From: CF-161 sp035259145
GTDB lineage: Bacteria > Chloroflexota > Dormibacteria > Dormibacterales > Dormibacteraceae
NCBI GenBank assembly: GCA_035259145.1
Contig: DATFWQ010000087.1
Location: 1 to 22,563 of the forward strand
Reading direction: 5' to 3'
Length of the DNA stretch: 22,563 nt
Every line of letters starts with the position of its first letter. Positions within the stretch are counted from its first letter, which is position 1. The position numbers and the translations under genes were made by a program. The notes beneath the pieces are model-generated. The model was not told the origin of the DNA, did not search any database, and saw only the letters and a list, made by a program, of their open reading frames with translations. This document shows positions 7,844-14,733 of this stretch, in pieces.

Positions 7844-8758
7844 TCACGTGAGTCGTAGCGCCCGCGCAGCCTCGGGCGTCGAGACGGAGTAGGCGGCGGC
7901 ACCGGGAACCAGCTCACGCATCATTCCCGTCAACGCCCGCTTGGGCCCCACCTCGATGAAGCAGTCGCATCCAAGCTGAACGAGCCCGCGCACCCCATCC
8001 GCCCAGCGTACAGGCGAGCTGAGTTGCCGCTCCAGGATCGCCGGGATAGGGTCGGCCTCCCCGTATGGCGCGGCAGACAGGTTGGCGATCACCGGCATGG
8101 TGGGCGCGCGCCAGCCCACCGTATCGAGCGTTCCTCGCAGCACGCCACCTGCCGGCTCCATGAGTGGCGTGTGGAAGGCGGCAGCTACGTTGAGGGGCAC
8201 GACGCGCCTGGCGCCTCTGTCCTTCAGGCGCGCATTCGCCTCCTCGAGCCCGGGCAGGGTGCCGCCGATCACGGTCTGGGTAGGCGTGTTGTAATTGGCC
8301 GGCCAGACGCCGGCCAATCCGATCACGGCCGCCTCGACCCGCTCCGGGTCGAGGCCCAACACCGCCGTCATCGAGCTGGTGCCCGGCGGCGCCGCTTCAG
8401 CCATCGCCTTTCCACGCTCCACGACGGTGCTGACGGCCTGCTCAGGGCTGAGCGCCCCAGACACGCAGAGCGCCGTGTACTCGCCAACTGAGTGACCTGC
8501 GGCGGCGTGTGGGCGGATACCCTGGCGCTGCAGCAACATCGACAGCGCAACCCCCACGAAGAGCAGCGTCGGCTGGGCGTTGGTGGTGAGCCGCAGTTCT
8601 TCGTCGTCCGCCTCGGTCAGCAGACGATGGAGGTCGATGCCGGCGACCGCCGAGCAGCGATCGGCCAGCTCGCTGACGTGCGGGTCCTGGAGGAGCTCGC
8701 TGCCCATGCCCTTGTGCTGGGACCCCTGGCCGGGAAACAGGAACGCGGTCTTAAGCAC
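7844..8758 (-). CDS. fabD: Malonyl-CoA:ACP transacylase
   Basis: FabD moves malonyl from CoA to ACP, supplying the extender unit for fatty acid elongation. The sequence has the opening LFPGQGSQ (7-14), Q62, the nucleophile elbow GHSVGEY with Ser90, Arg115 and the catalytic His196 in AAFHTPLM. Length 304 aa is normal. The GTG start at 8758 lacks a good ribosome site. It lies 64 nt downstream of rpmF and 50 nt upstream of the chosen acpP start, so rpmF-fabD-acpP-rnc(-smc) is likely one transcription unit. plsX and fabH, which often accompany fabD, are not here. Confidence 0.95.
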   Translation of the reverse strand: MLKTAFLFPGQGSQHKGMGSELLQDPHVSELADRCSAVAGIDLHRLLTEADDEELRLTTNAQPTLLFVGVALSMLLQRQGIRPHAAAGHSVGEYTALCVSGALSPEQAVSTVVERGKAMAEAAPPGTSSMTAVLGLDPERVEAAVIGLAGVWPANYNTPTQTVIGGTLPGLEEANARLKDRGARRVVPLNVAAAFHTPLMEPAGGVLRGTLDTVGWRAPTMPVIANLSAAPYGEADPIPAILERQLSSPVRWADGVRGLVQLGCDCFIEVGPKRALTGMMRELVPGAAAYSVSTPEAARALRLT

Positions 8759-8822
8759 GGCGGGTCAAGGTTCGCGGCTTGAAGAGCTGCTTGTCGACGC
8801 CCAGGCTAGAGGTGCCGCACCT

Positions 8823-8999
8823 CTAGTCGGTCTTGATGACCTCGCGGCCGGCATAGTAGCCGCAGTTCGGGCAAATGTGGTGCGGCCGGCGGGGCTTGCG
8901 GCACTGCGGGCAGGGCTGCAGCTGCACCAGTCCGAGCGCGAGGTGCGAGCGGCGCCGACCTTTGCGGCCCTTGGAGAGCTTTACCTTCGGGAGTCCCAT
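8823..8999 (-). CDS. rpmF: 50S ribosomal protein L32
   Basis: The 58 aa product starts MGLPKVKLSKGRKGRRRSHL, the basic N-terminus typical of L32, and has a zinc ribbon CPQC...CPNC (C30, C33, C43, C46). This is the zinc-binding (C+) form. The open frame extends further upstream, but the family start is the ATG at 8999. It heads the fabD-acpP-rnc-smc cluster, as in many bacteria, but without the DUF177 (yceD) gene that commonly precedes rpmF. It diverges from a thioesterase gene; the 116 nt between must hold both promoters. Confidence 0.95.
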   Translation of the reverse strand: MGLPKVKLSKGRKGRRRSHLALGLVQLQPCPQCRKPRRPHHICPNCGYYAGREVIKTD

Positions 9000-9115
9000 G
9001 AGCGTGCGGAAGTTTACCAGGTAGTTCGGGCCCGCCCAGCGCTGATGCGGCGTCGCAGGGTACGCAGAAGGGCGCCGGCTCAGCAGCGGGTGCGCGGGAT
9101 CAGAAGAATACGGTG

Positions 9116-9538
9116 ATGAGCGAAGACCCTGCCGCTGCTGCACAGTCGGCACTCCAGTTTTTCGAAACCATGCCATTTGGCCGCCTGTTGGGGATCCAGC
9201 CAACCAGCGCAGGCCGCGACGAGGTCCGCGGTCGCATGGAGTGGGCACCGGAGCGCTGCACCCTCGGAGGTGTCCTGCACGGTGGAGTGCTCATGAGTTT
9301 TGCCGACTCTCTCGGAGCCCTGTGCGCGTTCCTGAACCTTCCGCCGAGAGCCTCCACCAGCACCATCGAGTCGAAGACCAACTTCTTCCGGGCGGTGCGC
9401 GGTGGAGCCGTGGAGGGCACCAGCCGCCCGCTCCATGTGGGTCGAACGACGATCGTGGTTCAGACCGACATCTTCGACAGCGGGGGACGGCGCGTTGCAC
9501 AGGTGACCCAGACTCAGGCCGTTCTGACGGCCCCCTGA
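9116..9538 (+). CDS. PaaI-type hotdog-fold thioesterase
   Basis: The 140 aa product is a single hotdog domain. The central helix motif is GGVLHGGVLMSFADSLG (51-67), where HGG and the downstream Asp64 match the PaaI/4HBT-like catalytic pattern. The C-terminal strands (GTSRPLHVGRTTIVVQTDIFD) are typical of the family. Such enzymes hydrolyse acyl- or aryl-CoA thioesters; the substrate here is unknown. It is divergent from rpmF-fabD-acpP, so a housekeeping role near fatty acid metabolism is possible but unproven. I chose the ATG at 9116; a GTG at 9113 is adjacent in frame. Confidence 0.88.
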   Translation: MSEDPAAAAQSALQFFETMPFGRLLGIQPTSAGRDEVRGRMEWAPERCTLGGVLHGGVLMSFADSLGALCAFLNLPPRASTSTIESKTNFFRAVRGGAVEGTSRPLHVGRTTIVVQTDIFDSGGRRVAQVTQTQAVLTAP

Positions 9539-9540
9539 TA

Positions 9541-9567
9541 AGGTCCCATTCCTAGGCGATGGGACCT
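9541..9567. terminator. Hairpin between convergent thioesterase and PAS genes
   Basis: AGGTCCCAT and ATGGGACCT form a perfect 9 bp stem around a 9 nt loop that itself contains the palindrome CCTAGG. It begins 3 nt after the thioesterase stop and lies between two convergent genes. There is no U-tract, so it may be a 3'-end stabiliser or a factor-dependent terminator. Confidence 0.5.
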
Positions 9568-9660
9568 ATCCCGAGCACCAGAGAGGTCGTTTCGCCGGGA
9601 AATAGTACGTATCGCGGACCTCGTAAGTTCCAGTTAGCGGTCAGTGGTGGCCCAGGTCCG

Positions 9661-10326
9661 TTACTGGGAAAGAGTTGATGGGACGGTCTGACCGGTAACG
9701 CGTGACAGGTCGAGGGCGAGGCGGCGAACGTCGCTCATCCCACGGTCAAGGCGCTCGATGAAGTTCTGGAGCCATTCGATCAGCGCCGGGTCCTTTGCCC
9801 AGCCGGCAATTCCCTGCAGCTCCAGCTCAACACCACGGAGCAGTCGGACCGTGTTGAGCCGAAGCTCGTGCGCGATCCGCTCGCGCTCTCTCAGCAGTGC
9901 CAGCTGATCTTGCGCCTCTTTCAGATCGCTGAGGTCGCAGGTGACGTTGGCGAACCCAAGCAGCTCACTCTGCTCGCTGTAGAGCGGCCTGATGGCGACA
10001 CCTGCCCAGAACTGACATCCGTCCTTGCGAACCCTCCACTCTTCCGCCTGGTACTGGCCGTCAATGCGGGCCAGCTCAAGCTCCAGGGAGGGGGTGCCCC
10101 GCTCGACAACCTTCGGGGGATAGAAGCGACTGAAGTGGTGGCCGATGATCTCGTCCGCGGCGTAGCCGTGGATTCGCTTGCCGCCCAGGTTCCAGGTGCG
10201 GACGGTGCCGCCGGGGTCCATGAAGAACAGGGCGTACTCGGTGATCGTGTCGACCAGAAGTCGCGAGGCGTCGACGCTGCCCAGAGCTTCACCCCTCGGT
10301 GGGGCCGCCTCTTCAATTGCTATCAA
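9661..10326 (-). CDS. PAS-domain protein with degenerate histidine-kinase dimerisation helix, no ATPase domain
   Basis: The 221 aa cytoplasmic protein has a PAS/PAC sensor domain at about 20-138 (YALFFMDPGGTVRTWN, GYAADEIIGHHFSRFYPP, WRVRKDGCQFWAGV, GFANVTCDLSD). A helical region at 139-210 follows. Residues 147-160 (RERERIAHELRLNT) look like the HisKA_3 box of NarL-type kinases (ERxRIARELHD), but the phosphoacceptor His-Asp is replaced by Arg-Leu. No HATPase domain follows; the protein stops shortly after. It therefore cannot be a classical kinase and may bind a ligand or cofactor and dimerise with a partner. The start is TTG at 10326 with GGAG a few nt upstream. The neighbouring coaD operon ends about 300 nt upstream. 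Confidence 0.8.
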   Translation of the reverse strand: MIAIEEAAPPRGEALGSVDASRLLVDTITEYALFFMDPGGTVRTWNLGGKRIHGYAADEIIGHHFSRFYPPKVVERGTPSLELELARIDGQYQAEEWRVRKDGCQFWAGVAIRPLYSEQSELLGFANVTCDLSDLKEAQDQLALLRERERIAHELRLNTVRLLRGVELELQGIAGWAKDPALIEWLQNFIERLDRGMSDVRRLALDLSRVTGQTVPSTLSQ

Positions 10327-10523
10327 CTTCTCCGCCTTCTGTGCAGCCGGTGAACTGCAAAGCCCAGGCCATGGCCAGCCCGCTGCTGGCCACGTACTGC
10401 ATCGGTAATACCGTCACGCACTGCATGCTACTCGCGAATGTGAGGTCGCCACGACTACCAAATGCGCGGATTCTTGCCCGTGCATTTGGACGTGGCCCGT
10501 CCACCGCAGTTGGCGGAAAGGAC

Positions 10524-10542
10524 GAGATTCGTTACGAATCTC
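10524..10542. repeat. Perfect 8 bp inverted repeat, 3 nt centre
   Basis: GAGATTCG-TTA-CGAATCTC is a perfect dyad. It could be an operator for a dimeric regulator or an RNA hairpin. It is AT-richer than its surroundings. On the minus strand it lies downstream of the coiled-coil gene and about 200 nt upstream of the PAS gene start. Confidence 0.6.
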
Positions 10543-10547
10543 CAGTT

Positions 10548-10596
10548 CTTCTTGGCCGACCCGGGGGAGGGGGTCCCGACCCCCGACAGCAAGAAG
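10548..10596 (-). terminator. Nested stem-loop downstream of the coiled-coil gene
   Basis: An outer perfect 7 bp stem (CTTCTTG at 10548-10554, CAAGAAG at 10590-10596) encloses a very GC-rich inner dyad, GGGGGT at 10569-10574 with ACCCCC at 10579-10584. It is 30-78 nt past the end of the coiled-coil gene and is a plausible end of the rsmD operon. There is no long U-tract. Strand is assigned from context. Confidence 0.45.
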
Positions 10597-10625
10597 CCCG
10601 CAGTTCCGCTCAGGCAGGATCTGGG

Positions 10626-11120
10626 CTACAGGCCACTGGAGCTGCGGACCTTGTTCTGCCGGCCGTCCGTCACCGGATGGCTTGAGTGCAGCGCCTCCAC
10701 CCCCCGCTTGACGGTGGCCAGCGTACGGCTCAGGTGCGCTTCCAGCTGCTGAAGCTGCTCCAGCGCATAGGCCTCAGCCTCCTTAACGATCTGGTCAGCC
10801 CGCTCCTGGGCATCGCGCAACGTCTGCTGCGACTGCCGCTCTACCTGGCGCAGGACTTCATGCTCTTGCACGGCTGTCTGTGCCTGCTCATTGGCGCGAG
10901 CAGTTATCCGGCTTGCCTCGGCGTGCGCCTCTGCGATCAGGCGCTGCTGCTCCTGGACCGTCCAGTTGGCCTGCTTGATCTCTTCGGGCAGGTGGTGGCG
11001 CAGCTCGTCAATCAGGCCCAGCAACTCCTCTTCGTCCACCATCACCTGGCTGGAGAAGGGCACGCCTCGCGCGTGATGGATCAGGTACTCCATCCGGTCG
11101 ATGACTTCGTCGACCTTCAG
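10626..11120 (-). CDS. DivIVA/SepIVA-like coiled-coil protein, probable CTG start
   Basis: This is a soluble coiled-coil protein (164 aa with the start chosen here). The N-terminal part contains VPFSSQVMVDEEELLGLIDELRHHLPEEIKQA, characteristic of small DivIVA-like or F0F1-subunit-b-like proteins that sit next to coaD/rsmD in Chloroflexota and Actinobacteria. The rest (about 50-145) is Gln/Glu/Ala-rich heptad coil. Actinobacterial relatives act in polar growth and septation; the role here is inferred only. The first ATG (11093) has no ribosome site and cuts the first helix. The CTG at 11120 has AAGGAG 8 nt upstream, overlaps the coaD stop as CTGA, and adds KVDEVIDRM, which completes that helix. 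I annotate from the CTG. Confidence 0.78.
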   Translation of the reverse strand: MKVDEVIDRMEYLIHHARGVPFSSQVMVDEEELLGLIDELRHHLPEEIKQANWTVQEQQRLIAEAHAEASRITARANEQAQTAVQEHEVLRQVERQSQQTLRDAQERADQIVKEAEAYALEQLQQLEAHLSRTLATVKRGVEALHSSHPVTDGRQNKVRSSSGL

Positions 11121-11599
11121 TGGAACTTCTCCTTCAGACGCCGTGCTACGACTTCAGGAACGAAGTGGCTGACGTCACCACCGTAACTGGCTACATCCTT
11201 CAGGATACTTGACGATACGAAGATCTGAGCCGGCCCGGACATCAGGAAGACCGTGTCCACCTCTGGGGCCATAACCCGGTTCATCAGCGCCTGCTGCAGC
11301 TCCGCCTCGAAGTCGGAGTATGCACGGAGACCCTTGACGAGGGTTGTCACACCAAGGGAGCGCGCGAACTCGACGGTCAGGCCTCGGAACGTCGTGACCT
11401 CCACTCCTGGCAGCCCCTGAACGGCATCCTCGATCATGGCCACGCGCTCCTCCGGCCCAAACAGGGGCGCCCGCTTCTCAGGGTTCGCCGCCACCCCCAC
11501 GACCACCCCCTCAAAGAGAGCCACCGCCCGCCGCACCACATCCAGGTGGCCGTTGGTGAACGGATCGAAGCTTCCCGGGTACAGCGCCCGTGTGCTCAA
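11117..11599 (-). CDS. coaD: Phosphopantetheine adenylyltransferase
   Basis: CoaD joins 4'-phosphopantetheine and ATP to dephospho-CoA, the penultimate step of CoA synthesis. The 160 aa sequence has the nucleotidyltransferase signature YPGSFDPFTNGH with the TxGH histidine at H18. It also has KGLRA (89-93) and the C-terminal VSSSILK (128-134, ISSTxxR/K-type). Length is standard. The TTG start at 11599 overlaps the rsmD stop as TTGA, and its own stop overlaps the next start as CTGA, so the three genes are tightly coupled. rsmD-coaD adjacency is a widely conserved pair. Confidence 0.96.
   Translation of the reverse strand: MSTRALYPGSFDPFTNGHLDVVRRAVALFEGVVVGVAANPEKRAPLFGPEERVAMIEDAVQGLPGVEVTTFRGLTVEFARSLGVTTLVKGLRAYSDFEAELQQALMNRVMAPEVDTVFLMSGPAQIFVSSSILKDVASYGGDVSHFVPEVVARRLKEKFH
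11129..11134 (-). promoter_or_regulatory. Ribosome binding site for the CTG start at 11120
   Basis: AAGGAG on the minus strand, inside the 3' end of coaD, with an 8 nt spacer to CTG. No ATG, GTG or TTG lies at a workable distance in that frame. Confidence 0.6.
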
Positions 11600-12180
11600 A
11601 GCTCGAAAAGGCTGATGGCGGTGTCGCCGTAACGGCGCTGGGGCCTCGCCCGAAGCCGTTCCAGGGCCGGCAGTGGTCGCCTGTATGCGTGCTCGGCGAC
11701 GACGGTCGTCCCCCCGGCGACCAGCGTGTCCAGCAGGGCCAGGGCGTGGTCCAATATCGCGTCATTGTATGGCGGGTCCAGCAGGACTAACGAAGCAGCC
11801 TTCACGTCCTCTGGATGGCTCAGCAACCACCGGGTGACCTCCGAGCGGACGACCTTGCCTCGCTCCCCCAGGCCCAGCGCGCCGAGGTTCCTGCGGATGA
11901 CCCGAACCGCATCGTCGTCGTGGTCCACGAATGTGGCCGCGGCGGCGCCCCGGGACAGCGCCTCGATGCCGAGCGCGCCAGAGCCGGCGAAAAGATCCAG
12001 CACCGTAGCCCCGTCCACTGACGGGCCCATGATGTTAAAGACGGCCTCTTTAACGAGGCCCTGCGTCGGGCGGATGCCGCGGGGCGCGGTCAGCCGGCGC
12101 CCCCCGAGCACGCCGCCCACCACTCGGAGGTGGCCGCTGGCCGCAGCCTTACCGGCGCGCCCCAGTGAGTGCCGGGTCAC
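11596..12180 (-). CDS. rsmD: 16S rRNA (guanine966-N2)-methyltransferase
   Basis: RsmD methylates G966 of 16S rRNA using SAM during 30S assembly. The 194 aa protein has the family start GGVLGGRRLTAPRGIRPTQGLVKEAVFNI (RPT and VKEAVFNI boxes), motif I VLDLFAGSGALG (60-71) and the N-methyltransferase motif DPPY (135-138). The GTG start at 12180 has no obvious ribosome site. It is the first gene of a three-gene overlapping operon with coaD and the coiled-coil gene. The 95 nt upstream, up to the amidase stop, show no clear promoter. Confidence 0.95.
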   Translation of the reverse strand: MTRHSLGRAGKAAASGHLRVVGGVLGGRRLTAPRGIRPTQGLVKEAVFNIMGPSVDGATVLDLFAGSGALGIEALSRGAAAATFVDHDDDAVRVIRRNLGALGLGERGKVVRSEVTRWLLSHPEDVKAASLVLLDPPYNDAILDHALALLDTLVAGGTTVVAEHAYRRPLPALERLRARPQRRYGDTAISLFEL

Positions 12181-12275
12181 CTGAGGCGCGGGGCGAGGGA
12201 TTCAGTGATGTCGGGGGCACCGGATCGTTACAGTCGCCGGCCAAATTCCAGCTCATGGTTGAGAGTTGCCTGAAC

Positions 12276-13628
12276 TCAGTCACAGTACGGCGGCCGCCGG
12301 TCCTTCCATGGCATCGCCGCCTCCAGCTGGACGGCGACGCCCAGCAGCAGCATCTCGCCACGCGGCGGTCCCACCAGCTGGACGCCCAGCGGAAGGCCCG
12401 CTGAGCTCATGCCGAGCGGCAAGGAGATCGCCGGCTGACCAGTGCAGTTGTACGGATAGGTGAAATTGATCCACTCGAAGGCCCTGTCGAGCGCGAGCTC
12501 AGCGTCTTCGAAGTACCCGATCGGGTGCGGCGGCCGGGTCAGCGTCGGCGTGACCAGGATGTCGTGGTCGTCCCAGAATGAGACCACCAACCTCGAGTGG
12601 TTGCGGATCGAGTTCACCGCGAGTACGTAATCGGCGGCTGTCGCCCGGCCGGCCGCGGCGATCATCCGGGCGTTGACCGGGTCGAGGGCGGCGGTGTCCG
12701 CCACCGCGTAGGTCGCCGTGCCAGAGATGACCAAGAGCCGCATGGCGTCCAGGAAGGCCCCCGTCTCGGGGCCGCCCTCTTCCACGTGGTGCCCGAGGCC
12801 CTCGAGCTCGCTCGCGGCTCGGCGCACAAGGGCCTGGATCTCGGGATCAACGCCGGAGCCTGCTGTGGCCTGAAAGCCTATTCGAAGACGCGGCGGCGCC
12901 GGCGCCTCCAGGTAAGAGCCCTCGGGTTCCGCCCAGTAAGGATCGCCGGGCAGGTGACCAGCCAGGGCGTCCAGCGTGGCCGCCGCGTCGGACACCGTCC
13001 GCGTGAGGACTCCTTGCGTTGACAACCCGGCCCAGCCCTCTCCAACAAGCGGCCCGGGTGAGATTCGGCCCCTTGAAGGTTTTAGGCCGACCAGCCCGCA
13101 GCAGGACGCGGGGATGCGCACCGAGCCCCCGCCGTCGGTTCCGTGGCTCCAGGCGCAGAGGCCGGCCGCGAGGGCCGCCGCCGCGCCGCCGCTCGAACCC
13201 CCTGGCGTGTAATCGCGGTTCCATGGGTTGCGGGCAGCGCCGTGGAGGCCGAATTCGGTCACGGGCCGCGAGCCGAACTCAGGCGTGGTGGTCCGGCCCA
13301 GAATCGGGCAGCCGGCTGTTTTCATGCGCGTCACGACGAAGGAGTCCACCTGCGCGATGTTTTTCTCGAAGGCTCGGGAGCCGAAAGTCAGCGGATATCC
13401 GGCCATGGCGGAAAGGTCCTTCACCGTGGTCGGCGCACCGGACAGCAAGCCGTGCCCAGGCTCCTCGGCCTGCCGCCGCGCGAGGTCGGCAGTCGTGAGC
13501 CAGAAGGCGTTCAGGAGTGGGTTGAGTCGCTCGATCCGGTGCAGGTAAAGATCCACCAGCTCCCTTGCGGTCACCTCGCGGCGGCGCACCGCTGCCGACT
13601 GCTCAAGCGCGGACGCGAATGCGTCCAT
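12276..13628 (-). CDS. Amidase signature family hydrolase
   Basis: The 450 aa enzyme belongs to the amidase signature family (Ser-cisSer-Lys triad). Seen from the chosen start, the catalytic Lys is in TTVKDL (K70), the cis-Ser is in the Gly-rich TPGGSSGGAAAA (about S145-S146), and the nucleophile is in DGGGSVRIPAS (S169). These enzymes hydrolyse amides or act in carbamate and Glu-tRNA amidation pathways. The sequence lacks the GatA context (no gatB/gatC), so a catabolic amidase is more likely; the substrate is unknown. ATG 13628 is preferred over GTG 13631 because GGAGG (13635-13639) lies 6 nt upstream. The start overlaps the 3' end of selD by 26 nt, so the two are probably coupled. Confidence 0.9.
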   Translation of the reverse strand: MDAFASALEQSAAVRRREVTARELVDLYLHRIERLNPLLNAFWLTTADLARRQAEEPGHGLLSGAPTTVKDLSAMAGYPLTFGSRAFEKNIAQVDSFVVTRMKTAGCPILGRTTTPEFGSRPVTEFGLHGAARNPWNRDYTPGGSSGGAAAALAAGLCAWSHGTDGGGSVRIPASCCGLVGLKPSRGRISPGPLVGEGWAGLSTQGVLTRTVSDAAATLDALAGHLPGDPYWAEPEGSYLEAPAPPRLRIGFQATAGSGVDPEIQALVRRAASELEGLGHHVEEGGPETGAFLDAMRLLVISGTATYAVADTAALDPVNARMIAAAGRATAADYVLAVNSIRNHSRLVVSFWDDHDILVTPTLTRPPHPIGYFEDAELALDRAFEWINFTYPYNCTGQPAISLPLGMSSAGLPLGVQLVGPPRGEMLLLGVAVQLEAAMPWKDRRPPYCD

Positions 13629-14622
13629 CACCCACCTCCCCGATCAGCACGGCCGGATAAGGGGCGCCGGCCATGGCCGCTTCGAAGGCCGGCACCCGAT
13701 CTGGCGGAAGGGCGACGAGCATGCCGCCGCTGGTCTGGGCATCGCAGAGAAGAAGCTGGTCGGCTTCAGCGAGGCCGCCCCAGTCGACAGACTCCCTCAG
13801 GGCGGCGTGGTTGCGACGAGTCCCGCCGGGAAAGAGGTCAGCCTCAACCAGCTCGCGGACGCCTTCGAGCACGGGTACGTCTTTGAGCCGGATCTCGGCT
13901 CCAACTCGCAGGTTGGCCAGATGACCGAGCAGCCCGTAGCCTGTGACGTCAGTGGCTGCGACCGCGCCTGCCGCCACCATCGCCTCAGCGGCCTGCCGGT
14001 TCAGGTGGGTCATGACCGCGATCGCCCGTTGCTGGAGGTCCGGCGGGCAGAGGCCGTGTTTGATGGCGGTGGCGACCAGCCCGCTGCAGAGGGGCTTGGT
14101 CAGGTACAGGAGATCTCCCGGAAACGCGCCCGCGTGCGTGACTATTCGGTCGGGGTGTACCTCGCCGGTGATCGCATACCCGAACTTGGGCTCCTCGTCG
14201 TCGATGCTGTGACCCCCAACCACCGGGACTCCCGCCTCAGCCAGCTTGGTGGCACCACCGGCGACGATCCGATCCAGGAGCCCCGTCTGCAGCTTGTCAC
14301 GTGGAAAGGCCACCAGTCCCAGGGCGAACAAGGGCCTGGCACCCATTGCGTACACATCGCTGAGGCTGTTGGCCGCCGCGATCGCTCCGAATGCCTCGGG
14401 ATCATCGACGATGGGCGTGAAGAAGTCGACGGTTGAGACCAGGGCCCGGTCCTCGGACACGCGAAAGACCGCGGCGTCATCGCCCGTCGTCGCGCCCACA
14501 AGCACGCGCGGGTCGTCAACCGCGGGAAGGGCCCCGAGTACCTGCCCAAGCTCCACCGGGCTGAGCTTGCAGGCTCAACCGGCGCCGTGGCTGTACTGCG
14601 TGAGCCTCAACTCTGTCCTCAT
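13603..14622 (-). CDS. selD: Selenide, water dikinase, selenocysteine-containing (in-frame TGA)
   Basis: SelD makes selenophosphate from selenide and ATP, the selenium donor for selenocysteine and 2-selenouridine. The body is clear: GDDAAV (47-52), VDFFTPIVDDP (65-75), AANSLSDVYAMG (83-94) and GGHSIDDEEPKFG (136-148). The longest stop-free frame begins at GTG 14556 but would lack the catalytic N-terminus. Upstream, the same frame reads ATG (14622) then RTELRLTQYSHGAG-TGA-ACKLSPVELG. That is the canonical SelD start SHGAG(C/U)xCK with the catalytic residue at codon 16 encoded by TGA (14575-14577) and the ATP-site Lys at 19. With Sec the protein is 339 aa, the family length. A SECIS-like hairpin follows. 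Sec-containing SelD is known in other bacteria. Translation depends on selA/selB/selC elsewhere, which I cannot see. The 3' end overlaps the amidase gene. Confidence 0.93.
14541..14577 (-). promoter_or_regulatory. UGA selenocysteine codon and SECIS-like hairpin in selD
   Basis: Directly after the TGA (14577-14575) the mRNA can fold. CCUGC (14573-14569) pairs with GCAGG (14545-14541). After a GG bulge, AAGCUC (14568-14563) pairs with GAGCUU (14553-14548). The 9 nt apical loop carries GGU, which falls at nt 21-23 counting from the U of UGA. Bacterial SECIS elements are short hairpins just 3' of UGA with a G/GU in the apical loop that binds SelB. Pairing was checked by eye only. Confidence 0.7.
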
Positions 14623-14733
14623 TCGATGGAAGGGTAGCGCGGAGCGGAACTGCACTTGCTGGCTGGCCGTCAACATCGAATTCGCCCCAATGTGTACCGA
14701 TCAAGGGGGTTATCCCGTTTCGACTTGTTGGAA

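Larger units (their letters stand above)
10327..10625. other. Gene-free stretch of 299 nt with nested inverted repeats
   Basis: I find no convincing coding region here; open frames in it lack family features and are read out of the flanking genes. It holds two strong inverted repeats, listed separately, and the leader of the PAS gene. It lies 3' of the rsmD-coaD-coiled-coil operon and 5' of the PAS gene on the minus strand. Confidence 0.6.

Noticed and set aside
7545..7847. Long form of acyl carrier protein from GTG 7847
   Set aside because: It would add 18 residues not typical of ACP, while TTG 7793 has GGAGG at ideal spacing. The GTG does overlap the fabD stop as GTGA, so it remains a weak alternative.
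13603..14556. selD starting at GTG 14556
   Set aside because: This start removes the catalytic Cys/Sec and the ATP-site lysine, and the GTG falls in the loop of the hairpin; the frame upstream of the TGA encodes the missing conserved N-terminus.
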